A stretch of DNA of 64,000 bases from Streptomyces viridochromogenes (GCF_001270495.1 NZ_LGUR01000257.1:1-64000); one strand, 5' to 3'. Numbered from the stretch's first letter, positions 17,729 to 26,418 are shown. The notes: a model not told the origin generated them from the sequence alone. Made by a program: numbers and translations.

Positions 17729-18238
17729 GTGACAAACCTGGAAATCGAGCGCAAGTTCAAGATCGAAGACGGCTGGGAGGTGCCGCCCGGCGCGACCTCG
17801 GAGCAGGTGAGACAGGCCTATCTGACCGCTCGGGGGGCCGACCCGGAGATCCGGGTGCGGGCCAAGGGCGCCAAGCGGGTCCTGACCGTGAAGTCCTCCG
17901 CCCCTGACGCGGGCCCGCTGGTGCGCCGGGAGGTCGAGTTCGAGATCGCACCCGATGTCTTCGAGCAGCTCTGGGAGTTGTCCCGCGGCGAATGCCTGGA
18001 CAAGCGGCGCTGGAACGTGCCGTACGACGGCCGGACGGTGACGGTCGACGTCTACGAGGGGCCGTTGGCGGGACTGCGGGTCGCCGAGATCGAGTTCGAC
18101 AGTGTCGACGAGGCCGGCGCCTTCGAGCCTCCCGAGTGGTTCGGCGCGGAACTCACGGGTGATCCGGCCTGGAGCAACCGTGAACTGGCCGCGGCCCGCG
18201 CCCCGAGCGGGACCGTTCTCCCGGACCCGGCCCCCTGA
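17729..18238 (+). CDS. CYTH-domain (triphosphate tunnel) protein
   Basis: A 169-residue soluble protein of the CYTH superfamily, whose members hydrolyse or cyclise triphosphates (class IV adenylate cyclase, thiamine triphosphatase, inorganic triphosphatase). The diagnostic N-terminal ExExK is present (Glu5, Glu7, Lys9 in LEIERKFKI). Alternating acidic and basic strand residues follow, as expected for the tunnel (IRVRAKGAKRVLTVKS, RREVEFEI, VDVYEGPLAGLRVAEIEF). GTG 17729 follows a GAGG site. Its position at the end of the peptide operon next to a nucleotidyltransferase suggests it handles a nucleotide, pyrophosphate or triphosphate product of that enzyme; this is inference. It could also be an unrelated housekeeping triphosphatase. 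Confidence 0.8.
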   Translation: MTNLEIERKFKIEDGWEVPPGATSEQVRQAYLTARGADPEIRVRAKGAKRVLTVKSSAPDAGPLVRREVEFEIAPDVFEQLWELSRGECLDKRRWNVPYDGRTVTVDVYEGPLAGLRVAEIEFDSVDEAGAFEPPEWFGAELTGDPAWSNRELAAARAPSGTVLPDPAP

Positions 18239-18348
18239 CAACGGGTTTCGGGAGTACGAATATCGGCCGCTCATTTCCAGCCAACAACCACAAGGTGGAT
18301 GCCGTAGCGAACCCGGACTCAATCGGTCTCAAAGGGAATTCGCCTCGC

Positions 18349-18390
18349 CGGTTGCACAGATGCAAATACCTCCGCGCATCTGTGCAACCG
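18349..18390. promoter_or_regulatory. 15-bp perfect inverted repeat (operator or terminator)
   Basis: Positions 18349-18363 pair perfectly with 18376-18390 around a 12-nt spacer; the core is TTGCACAGATGC. It lies between the CYTH gene and the LuxR-type regulator. No T run follows, and the long spacer suits a DNA operator better than a terminator. It may be the binding site of the regulator that starts 125 bp downstream. Confidence 0.55.
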
Positions 18391-18514
18391 CGCGGCTCGG
18401 GTAGTCAGTCGCTCGATGAGGTACGCTTGGAAGCTGCCATCGGGCTCTCTGTTTCACCAAATGGGGTGGTGTGAAAGGTGCTTCCGGTGGCGTGAACTGG
18501 GGGTGGGGGAGTTC

Positions 18515-19354
18515 ATGTCAGCGATTGTTCGATCCCGTTTTTCCTTTGAGCCTGATTCGCCGCCTCTCCCTGAGGGCGAGCTTCTGCGGGCTGTGACGCA
18601 TGCCCGTGAGCGCCTGCATCAGGCGGTACGGGAAGCGGATGAGATCTCGGCCAGGATCGAGGCGGCCGCGAGCGGACTCGTACGAATGCGGGATACGCAC
18701 CAGACCGCGGTGAACGCGGAACTCGTTGTCGGGCAGGAGCGCATCGCGACGCTGCTGAACAGCATGTCCTCGCTCGCCCAAGAGGAAATCATCTCGATGC
18801 ACCCGGGTGTCGTCCTGTCCCCGAACGAGCTGGCCAAGGGCAGGCATCGCAATCGCAGCCTGCCCGAGGGCGTCGCCATGCGCACCATCCACCTCACCCC
18901 GATGAGCCGGGTGCCCCACGGCGCGGCGCACCTCCGGTCGCTGGTCGAGAGCGGCATGTCCGTGCGCCTCGCCAACGCGCTCCCCTTCCGCCTCATCGTC
19001 GTCGACCGGCACTGGGCGATGGTCCCGGCCCCGGACGTCGAGGACGAGGTCGCCCTGCTGCTGTTCCGCGGGGGAAGCATGGTCAAGCTTCTGACCAAGG
19101 TGTTCGAGCACTGCTGGCTCATGGCCTCCCCGGTGCTGGCGGCCGAGGACAACGGGGGCGGCGAGCTCAGCCCCCAACAGCGGGTCATGCTCAGGGCGAT
19201 GGCGTCCGGGATGAAGGACGAGGCCGTCGCCCGCGAACTGGGCGTGTCCATCCGCACCTACCGGCGTCTCCTCGCCAACCTCATGGAACTCATGGGCGTC
19301 GAGTCCCGCTTCCAGGCCGGAGCGAAGGCCATGAGCATGGGGTGGCTCGACTGA
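18515..19354 (+). CDS. LuxR-family HTH transcriptional regulator
   Basis: A 279-residue regulator. The N-terminal part (about residues 15-60) is a charged, probably coiled-coil helix (ARERLHQAVREADEISARIE). The middle is a globular region of unknown type with EDEVALLLFRGGS. Residues 215-279 are a LuxR/GerE-type helix-turn-helix (LSPQQRVMLRAMASGMKDEAVARELGVSIRTYRRLL). Such HTH proteins with a TrmB-like or unassigned sensor region are common beside Streptomyces RiPP and other secondary-metabolite genes. ATG 18515 follows GGTGGGGGA; the frame runs open back to 18416 but lacks a good site there. It may control the peptide operon on its left or the fosfomycin operon on its right; the sequence does not decide which. 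Confidence 0.78.
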   Translation: MSAIVRSRFSFEPDSPPLPEGELLRAVTHARERLHQAVREADEISARIEAAASGLVRMRDTHQTAVNAELVVGQERIATLLNSMSSLAQEEIISMHPGVVLSPNELAKGRHRNRSLPEGVAMRTIHLTPMSRVPHGAAHLRSLVESGMSVRLANALPFRLIVVDRHWAMVPAPDVEDEVALLLFRGGSMVKLLTKVFEHCWLMASPVLAAEDNGGGELSPQQRVMLRAMASGMKDEAVARELGVSIRTYRRLLANLMELMGVESRFQAGAKAMSMGWLD

Positions 19355-19420
19355 CCGTGCGGCCGGAGCGTCCGGCGACGGCCAGGTCCGCTGCCGGACC
19401 ATGAACGCTCCGCTTCCCGC

Positions 19421-19627
19421 CTAGCCCCAGATGAGATCGTTGGTGGTGGCTTCCAGGGTCGACGCGCTGTTGCCGGCGTGAACGTCCGTTTCCTTGGCCG
19501 GGGAGATTTCCGCTGCCGCGAAGAAGGGGCTGGCCGCGGCAAGGGCGATGCCGGCGATCACGGCGATACGCTGGACGGGGCTCAGGCCGGGTATCTGCGG
19601 ATTCCGGTTGCGCGAAGTGTCTGCCAC
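19421..19627 (-). CDS. Small secreted or membrane-anchored peptide, unknown
   Basis: A 68-residue predicted protein starting at GTG 19627 with a purine-rich AAGAGAA site upstream. A basic, Pro-rich N-terminus leads into one hydrophobic segment (VQRIAVIAGIALAAASPFFA) like a signal peptide or membrane anchor. After it comes a polar tail of about 30 residues ending TTNDLIWG. I do not recognise a family. It converges on the LuxR-type gene 66 bp away. The signal-like start and an Asn/Asp-Leu-Ile-Trp-Gly C-terminus leave open that it is a secreted signal or a second precursor peptide. It is small enough that chance cannot be excluded. Confidence 0.45.
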   Translation of the reverse strand: MADTSRNRNPQIPGLSPVQRIAVIAGIALAAASPFFAAAEISPAKETDVHAGNSASTLEATTNDLIWG

Positions 19628-20148
19628 GTGAGTTCTCTTCTATTCCTCAGGCCCGGGAAGCTGCGGCTCTCGTTTCTCCGGGAGCGAATCACTCGATAGT
19701 CACGATTCTTCTTGCGCGACGGAATCAGAACAACCCTTCGAGGTGGCGCAGATCGGCCATGGCAGGAAAAGGCCGGGGTGCGTCCTCTTCAGGGGACTTC
19801 TGGAAGGGCGCCATTCCGGTTTCGTGGGCGGCGCCGAAGGTGATGCCGAGGGCCGAGGACCTGGTGGGCGGCGAGGGCGGTGTCGATGAGCGCCCGTGGT
19901 GGGGCAGCCGGGTGCCTCGCCCCGGCTCCGTGCCGACGCGCCTCAGGGCGGTGCCGGGCGCTTGCCGCTTCCGTTAATTCAACGGGCTGCATATGGGAAT
20001 TGGCGCAGTGCAGCACACGTACACCACACTGCGGTCAGTGGCGGCGGAAAATCAACCCGGTCGGCATGGCCGCCACCGGCCATGGCACGCATGCGCCAAA
20101 CGGAAAGTGCCCCAAACAGGGCAGTCGGTCGGCCCGCGAGATTTAATG
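19628..20148. other. Intergenic stretch without a convincing gene
   Basis: Several overlapping frames on both strands are open for 60-90 codons, but none has a good ribosome site and third-position GC bias is weak. Read on the minus strand, one frame ends plausibly near 19728 after a short protein-like stretch (GITFGAAHETGMAPF) that needs a frame change to continue upstream, so a decayed gene fragment is possible. Otherwise the stretch probably holds the promoter of the small minus-strand gene. Confidence 0.5.
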
Positions 20149-20178
20149 TTGACGCGATTCAAAGTCAGGGCTTACGTT
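20149..20178 (+). promoter_or_regulatory. Candidate sigma-70-type promoter for the fosfomycin operon
   Basis: TTGACG at 20149-20154 and TACGTT at 20173-20178, separated by 18 bp, match the Streptomyces vegetative pattern (TTGAC, then TANNNT). They lie about 130 bp before fom3, the first gene of the plus-strand phosphonate operon, in a locally AT-rich patch. Confidence 0.45.
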
Positions 20179-20307
20179 GATGCGGCTTCCCTCTCGGCTC
20201 CTAGGAATGGCGCGATGATGTAGGTCAAGGGAGCATGCTGAGTCATCCTTCACGACCGGCTCGGGTTCCGCACCGGAAGAGTTCCATTCGAGAGAAACGC
20301 GGCGGCT

Positions 20308-21933
20308 TTGAGTAACACACAGAATCTCCTGACGATCGGCTCCCTGGGCTCTACCGAATTCGCCCTGCACGGAAAGCCGTCCATTAGATGGGGCGACCTG
20401 CCGCAACGGGTCGGCAAGAAGTCCGCGCGACGCTATCAGAAAGTTCTGCTGCTCAATCCCGCGGCTACCCTGTACCGGCACGACCTGCCACGCTGCACGT
20501 ATCCGCTCGGTATCGGATACCTCGCGGCGGTCCTGGAGAAGTACGACTACGAGGTCAAGGTCCTCGATGTGTTCGCCGAGGGCTACTACAACGCCCAGCC
20601 GGTCGAGGGCGATTCACAGTTCCTGCGGTACGGGCTGTCGGACGACGACGTCGTCAAGGTGATGCGCGATTTCGGCCCCGACGTCATCGGCGTCTCCAGC
20701 ATCTTCAGCAACCAGGCCGACAACGTGCACAACCTGCTGCGCCTGGCGGACCTGGTGGCACCCGAGGCCGTGACGGCCATCGGAGGCGCCCACGCCCGGT
20801 ACTTCCCCAAGGCGTGCCTGGAGGACCCCAATCTCGACGCCGTGTTCCTCGGCGAAGGCGAGATGACCTTCCTGCTGTGGATGGAGTACCTCAACGGCAC
20901 CGTGCGCGAGGAGGAGGTCCACGGCATCGCGCTGCGGGACCGGGACGGCGCCATCCGGATCAAGCCCGAACTGCCGCTCATCAGCTCCATGCGCCCGGAG
21001 GGCCCCGAGCACGGGAAGTCGTCTCCCATGCTGAGCATGGCCGGGGAACTGGACCACATTCCGTTCCCCGCCTGGCACCACTACAACATGGAGAAGTACT
21101 TCGAGATCAAGGCCTACCAGTCGCCGTACACGGTCGGCTCCCGGGTGGGCCAGCTGTACACCAGTCGCGGTTGCACGGCGCACTGCACCTTCTGCACGAC
21201 CACTCACTTCTGGGGCCAGAAGCTTCGGCGGCGGAGCGTGGACAACGTCGTGAACGAGGTGGTGCGGCTGCGCGACGAGTACGGGATCGACGAGTTCCAT
21301 ATCCAGGACGACAACATCACGAACGACATGGACCACGCCCGTGAACTCTTCCGGGCGTTCCGTGAGGTGGGTCTGCCCTGGGCGACACCTCAGGGCACGG
21401 CGCTGTGGCGGATGGACGAAGAACTGCTCGAACTCATGGCGGAGTCCGGGGCCTACCAGGTGACGTTCGCCATCGAGAGCGGAGTGCAGCGCGTCCTCAA
21501 GGAGCTCATCAAGAAGCCACTCAATCTCCAGCGCACCTCACACCTCATCAAGTACGCCCGGGGCCTCGGAATGCACGTGCACGGGTTCTTCATCATCGGA
21601 ATGCCGCCGATGTTCGGACACGAGGGCGAGACGATCGAGGAGATGCAGGCCTCCTACGACTATGCCGAGGAGGCGGGCTTCAACAGCGCATCCTTCTTCG
21701 CGGCGTCACCGATCGTCGGTTCCGAACTCCTCCGTGAATGCATTCGACAGGGCTTCGTGGACCAGCAGGAGTCCCTGTACCGGATGACCTACAAGCAGGG
21801 AATCATCAACGTTCCCGGTTTGTGGGGCGGCGAGGAGATCGCCGAGCTCGCCGCGAAGTTCAACCGGGACTTCAACGCGCGTAAGGAACGTGCCTACACG
21901 CCGCAGAAGCAGTGGAACGAACAGCAGTACTGA
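20308..21933 (+). CDS. fom3: Cobalamin-dependent radical SAM methylase Fom3
   Basis: A 541-residue class B radical SAM methyltransferase that, in fosfomycin biosynthesis, methylates C2 of cytidylyl-2-hydroxyethylphosphonate to cytidylyl-2-hydroxypropylphosphonate. The N-terminal half is a cobalamin-binding Rossmann domain (YPLGIGYLAAVLEKYDYEVKVLDVF ending in IGGAHARYFPKACLEDP). The radical SAM cluster motif is Cys289-x3-Cys293-x2-Cys296 in RGCTAHCTFC. The length and the run GQLYTSRGC match the Fom3 proteins of S. wedmorensis and S. fradiae as I remember them. The start is TTG 20308 after a GAGAGAAA site. It is first in an operon with fom4 17 bp downstream. Confidence 0.93.
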   Translation: MSNTQNLLTIGSLGSTEFALHGKPSIRWGDLPQRVGKKSARRYQKVLLLNPAATLYRHDLPRCTYPLGIGYLAAVLEKYDYEVKVLDVFAEGYYNAQPVEGDSQFLRYGLSDDDVVKVMRDFGPDVIGVSSIFSNQADNVHNLLRLADLVAPEAVTAIGGAHARYFPKACLEDPNLDAVFLGEGEMTFLLWMEYLNGTVREEEVHGIALRDRDGAIRIKPELPLISSMRPEGPEHGKSSPMLSMAGELDHIPFPAWHHYNMEKYFEIKAYQSPYTVGSRVGQLYTSRGCTAHCTFCTTTHFWGQKLRRRSVDNVVNEVVRLRDEYGIDEFHIQDDNITNDMDHARELFRAFREVGLPWATPQGTALWRMDEELLELMAESGAYQVTFAIESGVQRVLKELIKKPLNLQRTSHLIKYARGLGMHVHGFFIIGMPPMFGHEGETIEEMQASYDYAEEAGFNSASFFAASPIVGSELLRECIRQGFVDQQESLYRMTYKQGIINVPGLWGGEEIAELAAKFNRDFNARKERAYTPQKQWNEQQY

Positions 21934-21949
21934 CTTCAGGGAGGAAAAA

Positions 21950-22543
21950 GTGAGCAACACCATGACGGCGAGTGGCTTCGGAGCGCGGCTCAAGGAGCGG
22001 CGCGAGCAGGTCAAGATGGATCACGCCGCCCTGGCCAAGCTTCTCGGCGAGACCCCGGACACGGTCGCCGCCTGGGAGAACGGCGACGGCGGAGAACTCA
22101 CGCTGACGCAGCTCGCCAAGATCGCGGACGTGCTCGGCACCTCGATCGGAGCGTTGACGCCGCCGGCCGAGAGCGACCTGAACAACGGGGTCGTCATCCA
22201 GCTCCCCGAGGACCGTCCGATCCTCAAGGGCGTGCGCGACAACGTCGACTACTACGTCTACAACTGCCTGGTCCGCACCAAGAGGGCGCCCTCGCTGGTT
22301 CCCCTGGTGGTCGACGTGCTCACGGACAACCCCGACGAGGCGAAGTTCAACTCGGGCCACGCCGGCAACGAGTTCCTCTTCGTGCTGGAGGGCGAGATCC
22401 ACATGAAGTGGGGCGACGCCGACAACCCCCAGGAGGCGGTGCTCCCGACCGGGGCCAGCCTGTTCGTCGAGGAGCACGTGCCGCACGCCTTCACCGCGGC
22501 CAAGGGCACGGGCAGCGCCAAGCTCATCGCCGTGAACTTCTGA
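21950..22543 (+). CDS. fom4: (S)-2-hydroxypropylphosphonate epoxidase Fom4 (HppE)
   Basis: A 197-residue mononuclear non-heme iron enzyme that closes the epoxide of fosfomycin from (S)-2-hydroxypropylphosphonate with peroxide or oxygen. It has an N-terminal XRE-like helical domain (RREQVKMDHAALAKLLGET) and a C-terminal cupin. The iron facial triad is His137, Glu141 (GHAGNEFLF) and His179 (EHVPHAF), one position off the S. wedmorensis numbering 138/142/180. The helix-turn-helix-like half is part of the enzyme and does not make it a regulator. GTG 21950 follows the strong site GGGAGGAAAA. A stem-loop follows the stop. Confidence 0.95.
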   Translation: MSNTMTASGFGARLKERREQVKMDHAALAKLLGETPDTVAAWENGDGGELTLTQLAKIADVLGTSIGALTPPAESDLNNGVVIQLPEDRPILKGVRDNVDYYVYNCLVRTKRAPSLVPLVVDVLTDNPDEAKFNSGHAGNEFLFVLEGEIHMKWGDADNPQEAVLPTGASLFVEEHVPHAFTAAKGTGSAKLIAVNF

Positions 22544-22551
22544 CGTCCGCC

Positions 22552-22580
22552 GTTACGGGTGGGGCACCCCCACCCGTAAC
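22552..22580 (+). terminator. Stem-loop between fom4 and fomD
   Basis: A perfect 13-bp stem (22552-22564 with 22568-22580) with a 3-nt CAC loop starts 8 bp after fom4, without a T run. It may partly terminate transcription or protect the fom3-fom4 message, lowering expression of the downstream genes. Confidence 0.65.
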
Positions 22581-22631
22581 ACCGGTCGGCTGTCGGATCT
22601 GCCGAGTTGTTGCTGAACGAATGGGAACGGC

Positions 22632-23267
22632 GTGATGAGCGGGGCAGGTCCCGGGGGCACCGGGTCGCAGGGGTTCGGCCCCGGCACGATCGTCGAACGG
22701 CGTGACGTGCTGGACGGCCGTACCTGGATCTCCTACCCGGTGCGGGTAGTGGTGGACAGCCCCCGCCTGGTGGCTCTCTACCTGTCGCGGGGCACCCAAC
22801 TCCGGTTCGGTGAAGGCCCGTTCAGCTGGGGGCCCCACCCCTGGAAGCGGATCGGCGACCGGTGGCAGAGCGCCGGCGTCCTCCAACTGCACCGACCGGG
22901 CAGGGGGCACTCCGTGTGGGTGTCGAAGGACCCGGAGACCGGCGCGTTCGAGAAGTGGTACGTCAACCTGGAGGCACCCCTGCGCAGGAACGCCACCGGG
23001 TTCAGCACGCTGGACCACGAGATCGACCTCATCGTGCCGACGGGGACGAACGTGTGCCGGTGGAAGGACCTCGACAAGTTCGAACTGCGGGTGCGGCGAG
23101 GGCATTTCACCCCCGAGGAAGCGGCCGCGATACGTGCGGAGGCGGCGAGCGTCGCACGGTCGGTCGCCGAGGGCACGCAGTGGTGGGAGAGCGGCTGGTC
23201 GCTGTGGGAGGCGCCGGGCGACTGGGGCCCGCTTTCGTTGCAGACTTCCGAAAGGGAAGGGTTCTAG
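22632..23267 (+). CDS. fomD: CMP-hydroxypropylphosphonate hydrolase FomD (DUF402)
   Basis: A 211-residue DUF402-family hydrolase. FomD cleaves the cytidylyl group from (S)-HPP-CMP, giving free HPP for the epoxidase. Visible family features are WISYPVRVVVDSPRLVALYL, the substrate- and metal-binding stretch KWYVNLEAPLRRNATGFSTLDHEIDLIVP with acidic metal ligands, and WKDLDKFE. It starts at GTG 22632 or the adjoining ATG 22635. It stands 88 bp after fom4 with the stem-loop between them, and 4 bp before fomA. It shows the cluster uses the CMP-bound route. The identification follows from family and neighbourhood. Confidence 0.9.
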   Translation: MMSGAGPGGTGSQGFGPGTIVERRDVLDGRTWISYPVRVVVDSPRLVALYLSRGTQLRFGEGPFSWGPHPWKRIGDRWQSAGVLQLHRPGRGHSVWVSKDPETGAFEKWYVNLEAPLRRNATGFSTLDHEIDLIVPTGTNVCRWKDLDKFELRVRRGHFTPEEAAAIRAEAASVARSVAEGTQWWESGWSLWEAPGDWGPLSLQTSEREGF

Positions 23268-23271
23268 GGGA

Positions 23272-24072
23272 ATGACCCCGGATTTCTTGGCCGTCAAGGT
23301 GGGCGGCAGCCTGTTCTCACGCAAGAACGAGCCCGGGCACGTGGACGAGACGGCCGTGTCGCGGTTCGCCAGGAGCTTCACCAAGCTCAGCCGCGCGTTT
23401 CCCGGCCGCATGGTCCTCATCAGCGGCGGCGGCGCCTTCGGGCACGGGGCCATCCGTCATCACGACACCGCGAACAACCTCTCGCTCGCCGCCCTGACCG
23501 AGGCCACGTTCGAGGTGAAGAAGAGGTGGGCCGCACAGCTGCGTGCGGAGGGGGCGGACGCCTTCCCGCTGCAACTCGCGGCGATGTGCACGCTCCGGGA
23601 CGGTGCCCCGGAACTCGGGTCGCCCGTCCTGCGGGAGTTGCTGGACCGGGGCGTCGTGCCGGTCCTGGCGGGTGACGCCCTGCTCGACGAGCGGGGAGGC
23701 CTGCGCACCTTCTCCAGCGACCGTGTACCGGAGGCACTGCTGCCGCTGGTCACCGGTCGCCTGCGGGTGGTCACCCTGACCGACGTGGACGGGATCATCA
23801 CCGACGGCGCCGGGGGAGACCGGATCCTGGCGGAGGTCGACGCCCGATCGCCCGAGGATGCCTACGCGGCGCTGTGGGGGAGCAGCGAGTGGGACGCGAC
23901 CGGCGCCATGCACACGAAGCTGGACGCCCTGGTCGCGTGCGCCCGCGCCGGAGCCGAGTGCTTCATCATGCGCGGCGACCCCGGAACGGAACTCGACTTC
24001 CTGGCCGACCCCTACGACGCATGGCCGTCGCATGTGCGGTCCACCCGGATCATCGCGTCGGGCACGGACTGA
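23272..24072 (+). CDS. fomA: Fosfomycin kinase FomA (self-resistance)
   Basis: A 266-residue kinase of the amino-acid/isopentenyl-phosphate kinase family. It phosphorylates fosfomycin to the inactive monophosphate, protecting the producer. The nucleotide-binding start is FLAVKVGGSLFSRK, followed by the glycine-rich MVLISGGGAFGHGAIRHHD and the family segments PVLAGDALLDERG, TDVDGIITDGAGGD and GAMHTKLDALVACA. The length equals the known S. wedmorensis FomA. ATG 23272 is preceded by AAGGGAAGG. A frame extends back to 22810 but overlaps fomD and is not used. The gene is followed at 17 bp by fomB. Confidence 0.95.
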   Translation: MTPDFLAVKVGGSLFSRKNEPGHVDETAVSRFARSFTKLSRAFPGRMVLISGGGAFGHGAIRHHDTANNLSLAALTEATFEVKKRWAAQLRAEGADAFPLQLAAMCTLRDGAPELGSPVLRELLDRGVVPVLAGDALLDERGGLRTFSSDRVPEALLPLVTGRLRVVTLTDVDGIITDGAGGDRILAEVDARSPEDAYAALWGSSEWDATGAMHTKLDALVACARAGAECFIMRGDPGTELDFLADPYDAWPSHVRSTRIIASGTD

Positions 24073-24088
24073 GGAGAGCACGGGGACC

Positions 24089-25081
24089 ATGGAAAACCTC
24101 ACGATACGCAGCAGCCGGCTGGTCGATCTCAATCTGCTCAGGGTCAGGGTCGCCTCGAACCTTGAGGAGTTCCCCGCCTATTCCTACTTCTCGTCCTTCT
24201 GCGCGGACCAGCAGGCGACGGCCGACTACGAGGTCGTCTGCGTCGATCTGGACCGGGACGAGATACCGGAGTCGGTCTACGCGGACAAGGTGGACAAGAC
24301 CTTCAGGGGCAAGCGTTTCAAGGCCGGTTATTTTCTCGTCCACTACTTCGGCGAACCGGCTCATCTGGTCACGGTCGGCCGGACGTTCTACGTTTTCGGC
24401 CGGGCGCTGGAGAAGACGGTCTGGCCCTATTTCGTCAAGCACATTCTGACGATCTTCTCGGCGGACCACGGTTTCCTGCATCTGAAGGCCGCCGGATTCG
24501 AGCTGCCCGGAGCGGGAGCGACCCTGCTGATCGGCCGCAACGGCGCCGGGAAGACGGTCTTCCTGGCGCAGGCGTGCCTGGCGGGGGCCCGGTTCCTCAG
24601 CAACACCCACACCCTGGTGCGTGACGGGGTCGCGCACGGCGTCCCGTCCTCGATCCGGGTACGCCGTGACCAGTGCTTCGGCGAGCTGATCGACCGGCAC
24701 GGGCTGACCCCGCACATGGAGTCGGGCGACTACGTCACCGACGCGTCGACCCTCTTCGACAGTCCGCGGATCGGCAGCGCTCCGGTGCGCAACGTCGTCA
24801 TCGTCGACTACAACCCCGCGTCCCCGCAGGGGCTGAACCGTATCTCCCCCGGCGCGGCCGAAGTCTTCATGGACCAGTTCTCGTTCGCGGTCACCACCTA
24901 CGGGCTCAAGGACGACCTGCTGGCTCATCATGGATCCGATTTCGACGCCTACGTCGATTCCCTGGCCCGCATGCGAAGGCAGCTGACGCAGCTGGTCGAG
25001 GGAGCAGAGTGTTACCGGGCCAATGTCGACATGCTCGACATCGATTCCCGGAACGCGGCACTGAAGCAGCTAGCCGCGTGA
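24089..25081 (+). CDS. fomB: Fosfomycin monophosphate kinase FomB (self-resistance)
   Basis: A 330-residue kinase that adds a second phosphate to fosfomycin monophosphate, completing reversible self-inactivation. The P-loop [18 protein letters not shown] around residue 150 has the layout of HPr-kinase-like proteins. The surrounding segments ([30 protein letters not shown]) fit that fold. ATG 24089 follows GAGGAGAG. The fom1 coding region begins soon after the stop. Together with fomA this pair is diagnostic for a true fosfomycin producer, as opposed to a generic phosphonate cluster. Confidence 0.93.
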   Translation: MENLTIRSSRLVDLNLLRVRVASNLEEFPAYSYFSSFCADQQATADYEVVCVDLDRDEIPESVYADKVDKTFRGKRFKAGYFLVHYFGEPAHLVTVGRTFYVFGRALEKTVWPYFVKHILTIFSADHGFLHLKAAGFELPGAGATLLIGRNGAGKTVFLAQACLAGARFLSNTHTLVRDGVAHGVPSSIRVRRDQCFGELIDRHGLTPHMESGDYVTDASTLFDSPRIGSAPVRNVVIVDYNPASPQGLNRISPGAAEVFMDQFSFAVTTYGLKDDLLAHHGSDFDAYVDSLARMRRQLTQLVEGAECYRANVDMLDIDSRNAALKQLAA

Positions 25082-25110
25082 ATCAGGCAACCATGGGGGA
25101 GGAAAATCGC

Positions 25111-26418
25111 GTGAAAAGGCCGGTTGTCTATGTCGGAATGAGCGCCGATCTGATTCATCCGGGGCACATCAACATCCTCCAGCGGGCGGGGGAACTCGGC
25201 GACATCGTCATCGGTCTGCTGACCGACGAGGCGATCGCGAGTTACAAGCGGCTCCCGCACATGACGTACGAACAGCGGCGGGCGGTCGTCGAGAACCTCA
25301 AGGGCGTCACCGCCGTCGTGCCCCAGCACACCCTGGACTACGCGGAGAACCTCCGCGCGGTCCGTCCCGACTTCGTCGTGCACGGCGACGACTGGGTCAC
25401 GGGAGTGCAGCAGCACACGCGCAGACGGGTGATCGAGGTCCTGGCGGAGTGGGGCGGGGAACTGGTGGAGATCCCCTACACGACGGGGATCTCGTCCACC
25501 CAGCTGAACAGGTCGGTCAAGGAGATCGGAACGACGCCGAACATCCGGCTCTCCCGGCTCCGCCGGCTCCTGGACAGCAAGGACATCGTGCGGATCCTGG
25601 AGGCGCACAACGGCCTGACCGGGCTGATCATCGAGAACGCGAAGGTCCTGATCGACAACCAGACCCGCGAGTTCGACGGTATGTGGTCGTCGTCCCTGAC
25701 CGACTCCCTGGCGCGGGGAAAGCCCGACATCGAAGCGGTCGACGTGTCCTCGCGGCTCCAGACGCTGAACGAGCTCTTCGAAGTCACCACGAAGCCACTG
25801 GTGTTCGACGGCGACACGGGCGGAAAGCCCGAGCACTTCGGCTTCACGGTGCGCTCCCTGGAGCGGCTCGGCGTCTCCGCGGTCATCGTCGAGGACAAGG
25901 ACGGGCTCAAGCGCAACTCGCTGTTCGGTACGGACGTCGCGCAGACCCAGGCTCCCGTCGAGGACTTCTGCGAGCGCATCCGCATCGGCAAGCGGGCCCA
26001 GATCACGGACGACTTCATGGTCATCGCGCGCATCGAGAGCCTGATCCTCGACAAGGGGATGGACGACGCCGTCGGCCGCGCCGAGGCATACGTGGACGCC
26101 GGAGCCGACGGCATCATGATCCACAGCAGGCGGTCGGAGCCCTCCGAGATATTCGAGTTCTGCAAGCACTTCAACAAGCTGACCCGGCGGGTGCCCCTCG
26201 TGGTGGTCCCGACCAGCTACAGCAGTGTGCGCGAGGCCGAACTCGCCGACGCCGGCGTCAACATGGTCATCTACGCCAACCACCTCATGCGCGCGGTCTA
26301 TCCCCAGATGACCAGGGTCGCCGAGTCGATCCTCCAGCACGGCCGCGCGTTCGAGGCCGAGCCGATGCTCGCCTCGATCAAGGAAGCACTGTCCATCATC
26401 CCGGAGAACGCCGCGTGA
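25111..26418 (+). CDS. fom1: Bifunctional cytidylyltransferase / PEP phosphomutase Fom1
   Basis: A 435-residue two-domain enzyme. Residues 1-140 are a cytidylyltransferase (motif HPGHINIL) that makes HEP-CMP. The rest is phosphoenolpyruvate mutase, which forms the carbon-phosphorus bond by converting PEP to phosphonopyruvate. The mutase signature [10 protein letters not shown] begins at Glu261 and matches the EDKxxxxxNS rule for true PepM. GTG 25111 has GGGGGAGGAA at 25095; a GTG at 25078 overlapping fomB is possible but less likely. Its end overlaps fom2 by 4 bp. The two-domain fusion is the fosfomycin-type arrangement in Streptomyces. Confidence 0.95.
   Translation: MKRPVVYVGMSADLIHPGHINILQRAGELGDIVIGLLTDEAIASYKRLPHMTYEQRRAVVENLKGVTAVVPQHTLDYAENLRAVRPDFVVHGDDWVTGVQQHTRRRVIEVLAEWGGELVEIPYTTGISSTQLNRSVKEIGTTPNIRLSRLRRLLDSKDIVRILEAHNGLTGLIIENAKVLIDNQTREFDGMWSSSLTDSLARGKPDIEAVDVSSRLQTLNELFEVTTKPLVFDGDTGGKPEHFGFTVRSLERLGVSAVIVEDKDGLKRNSLFGTDVAQTQAPVEDFCERIRIGKRAQITDDFMVIARIESLILDKGMDDAVGRAEAYVDAGADGIMIHSRRSEPSEIFEFCKHFNKLTRRVPLVVVPTSYSSVREAELADAGVNMVIYANHLMRAVYPQMTRVAESILQHGRAFEAEPMLASIKEALSIIPENAA

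Noticed and set aside
19759..20223. Several 70-95 codon open frames upstream of fom3
   Set aside because: They overlap in different frames with no ribosome sites and weak codon bias, consistent with non-coding or decayed DNA.
21950..22543. XRE-family transcription factor
   Set aside because: The N-terminal HTH-like half belongs to HppE, and the cupin iron ligands and fosfomycin neighbours identify the epoxidase.
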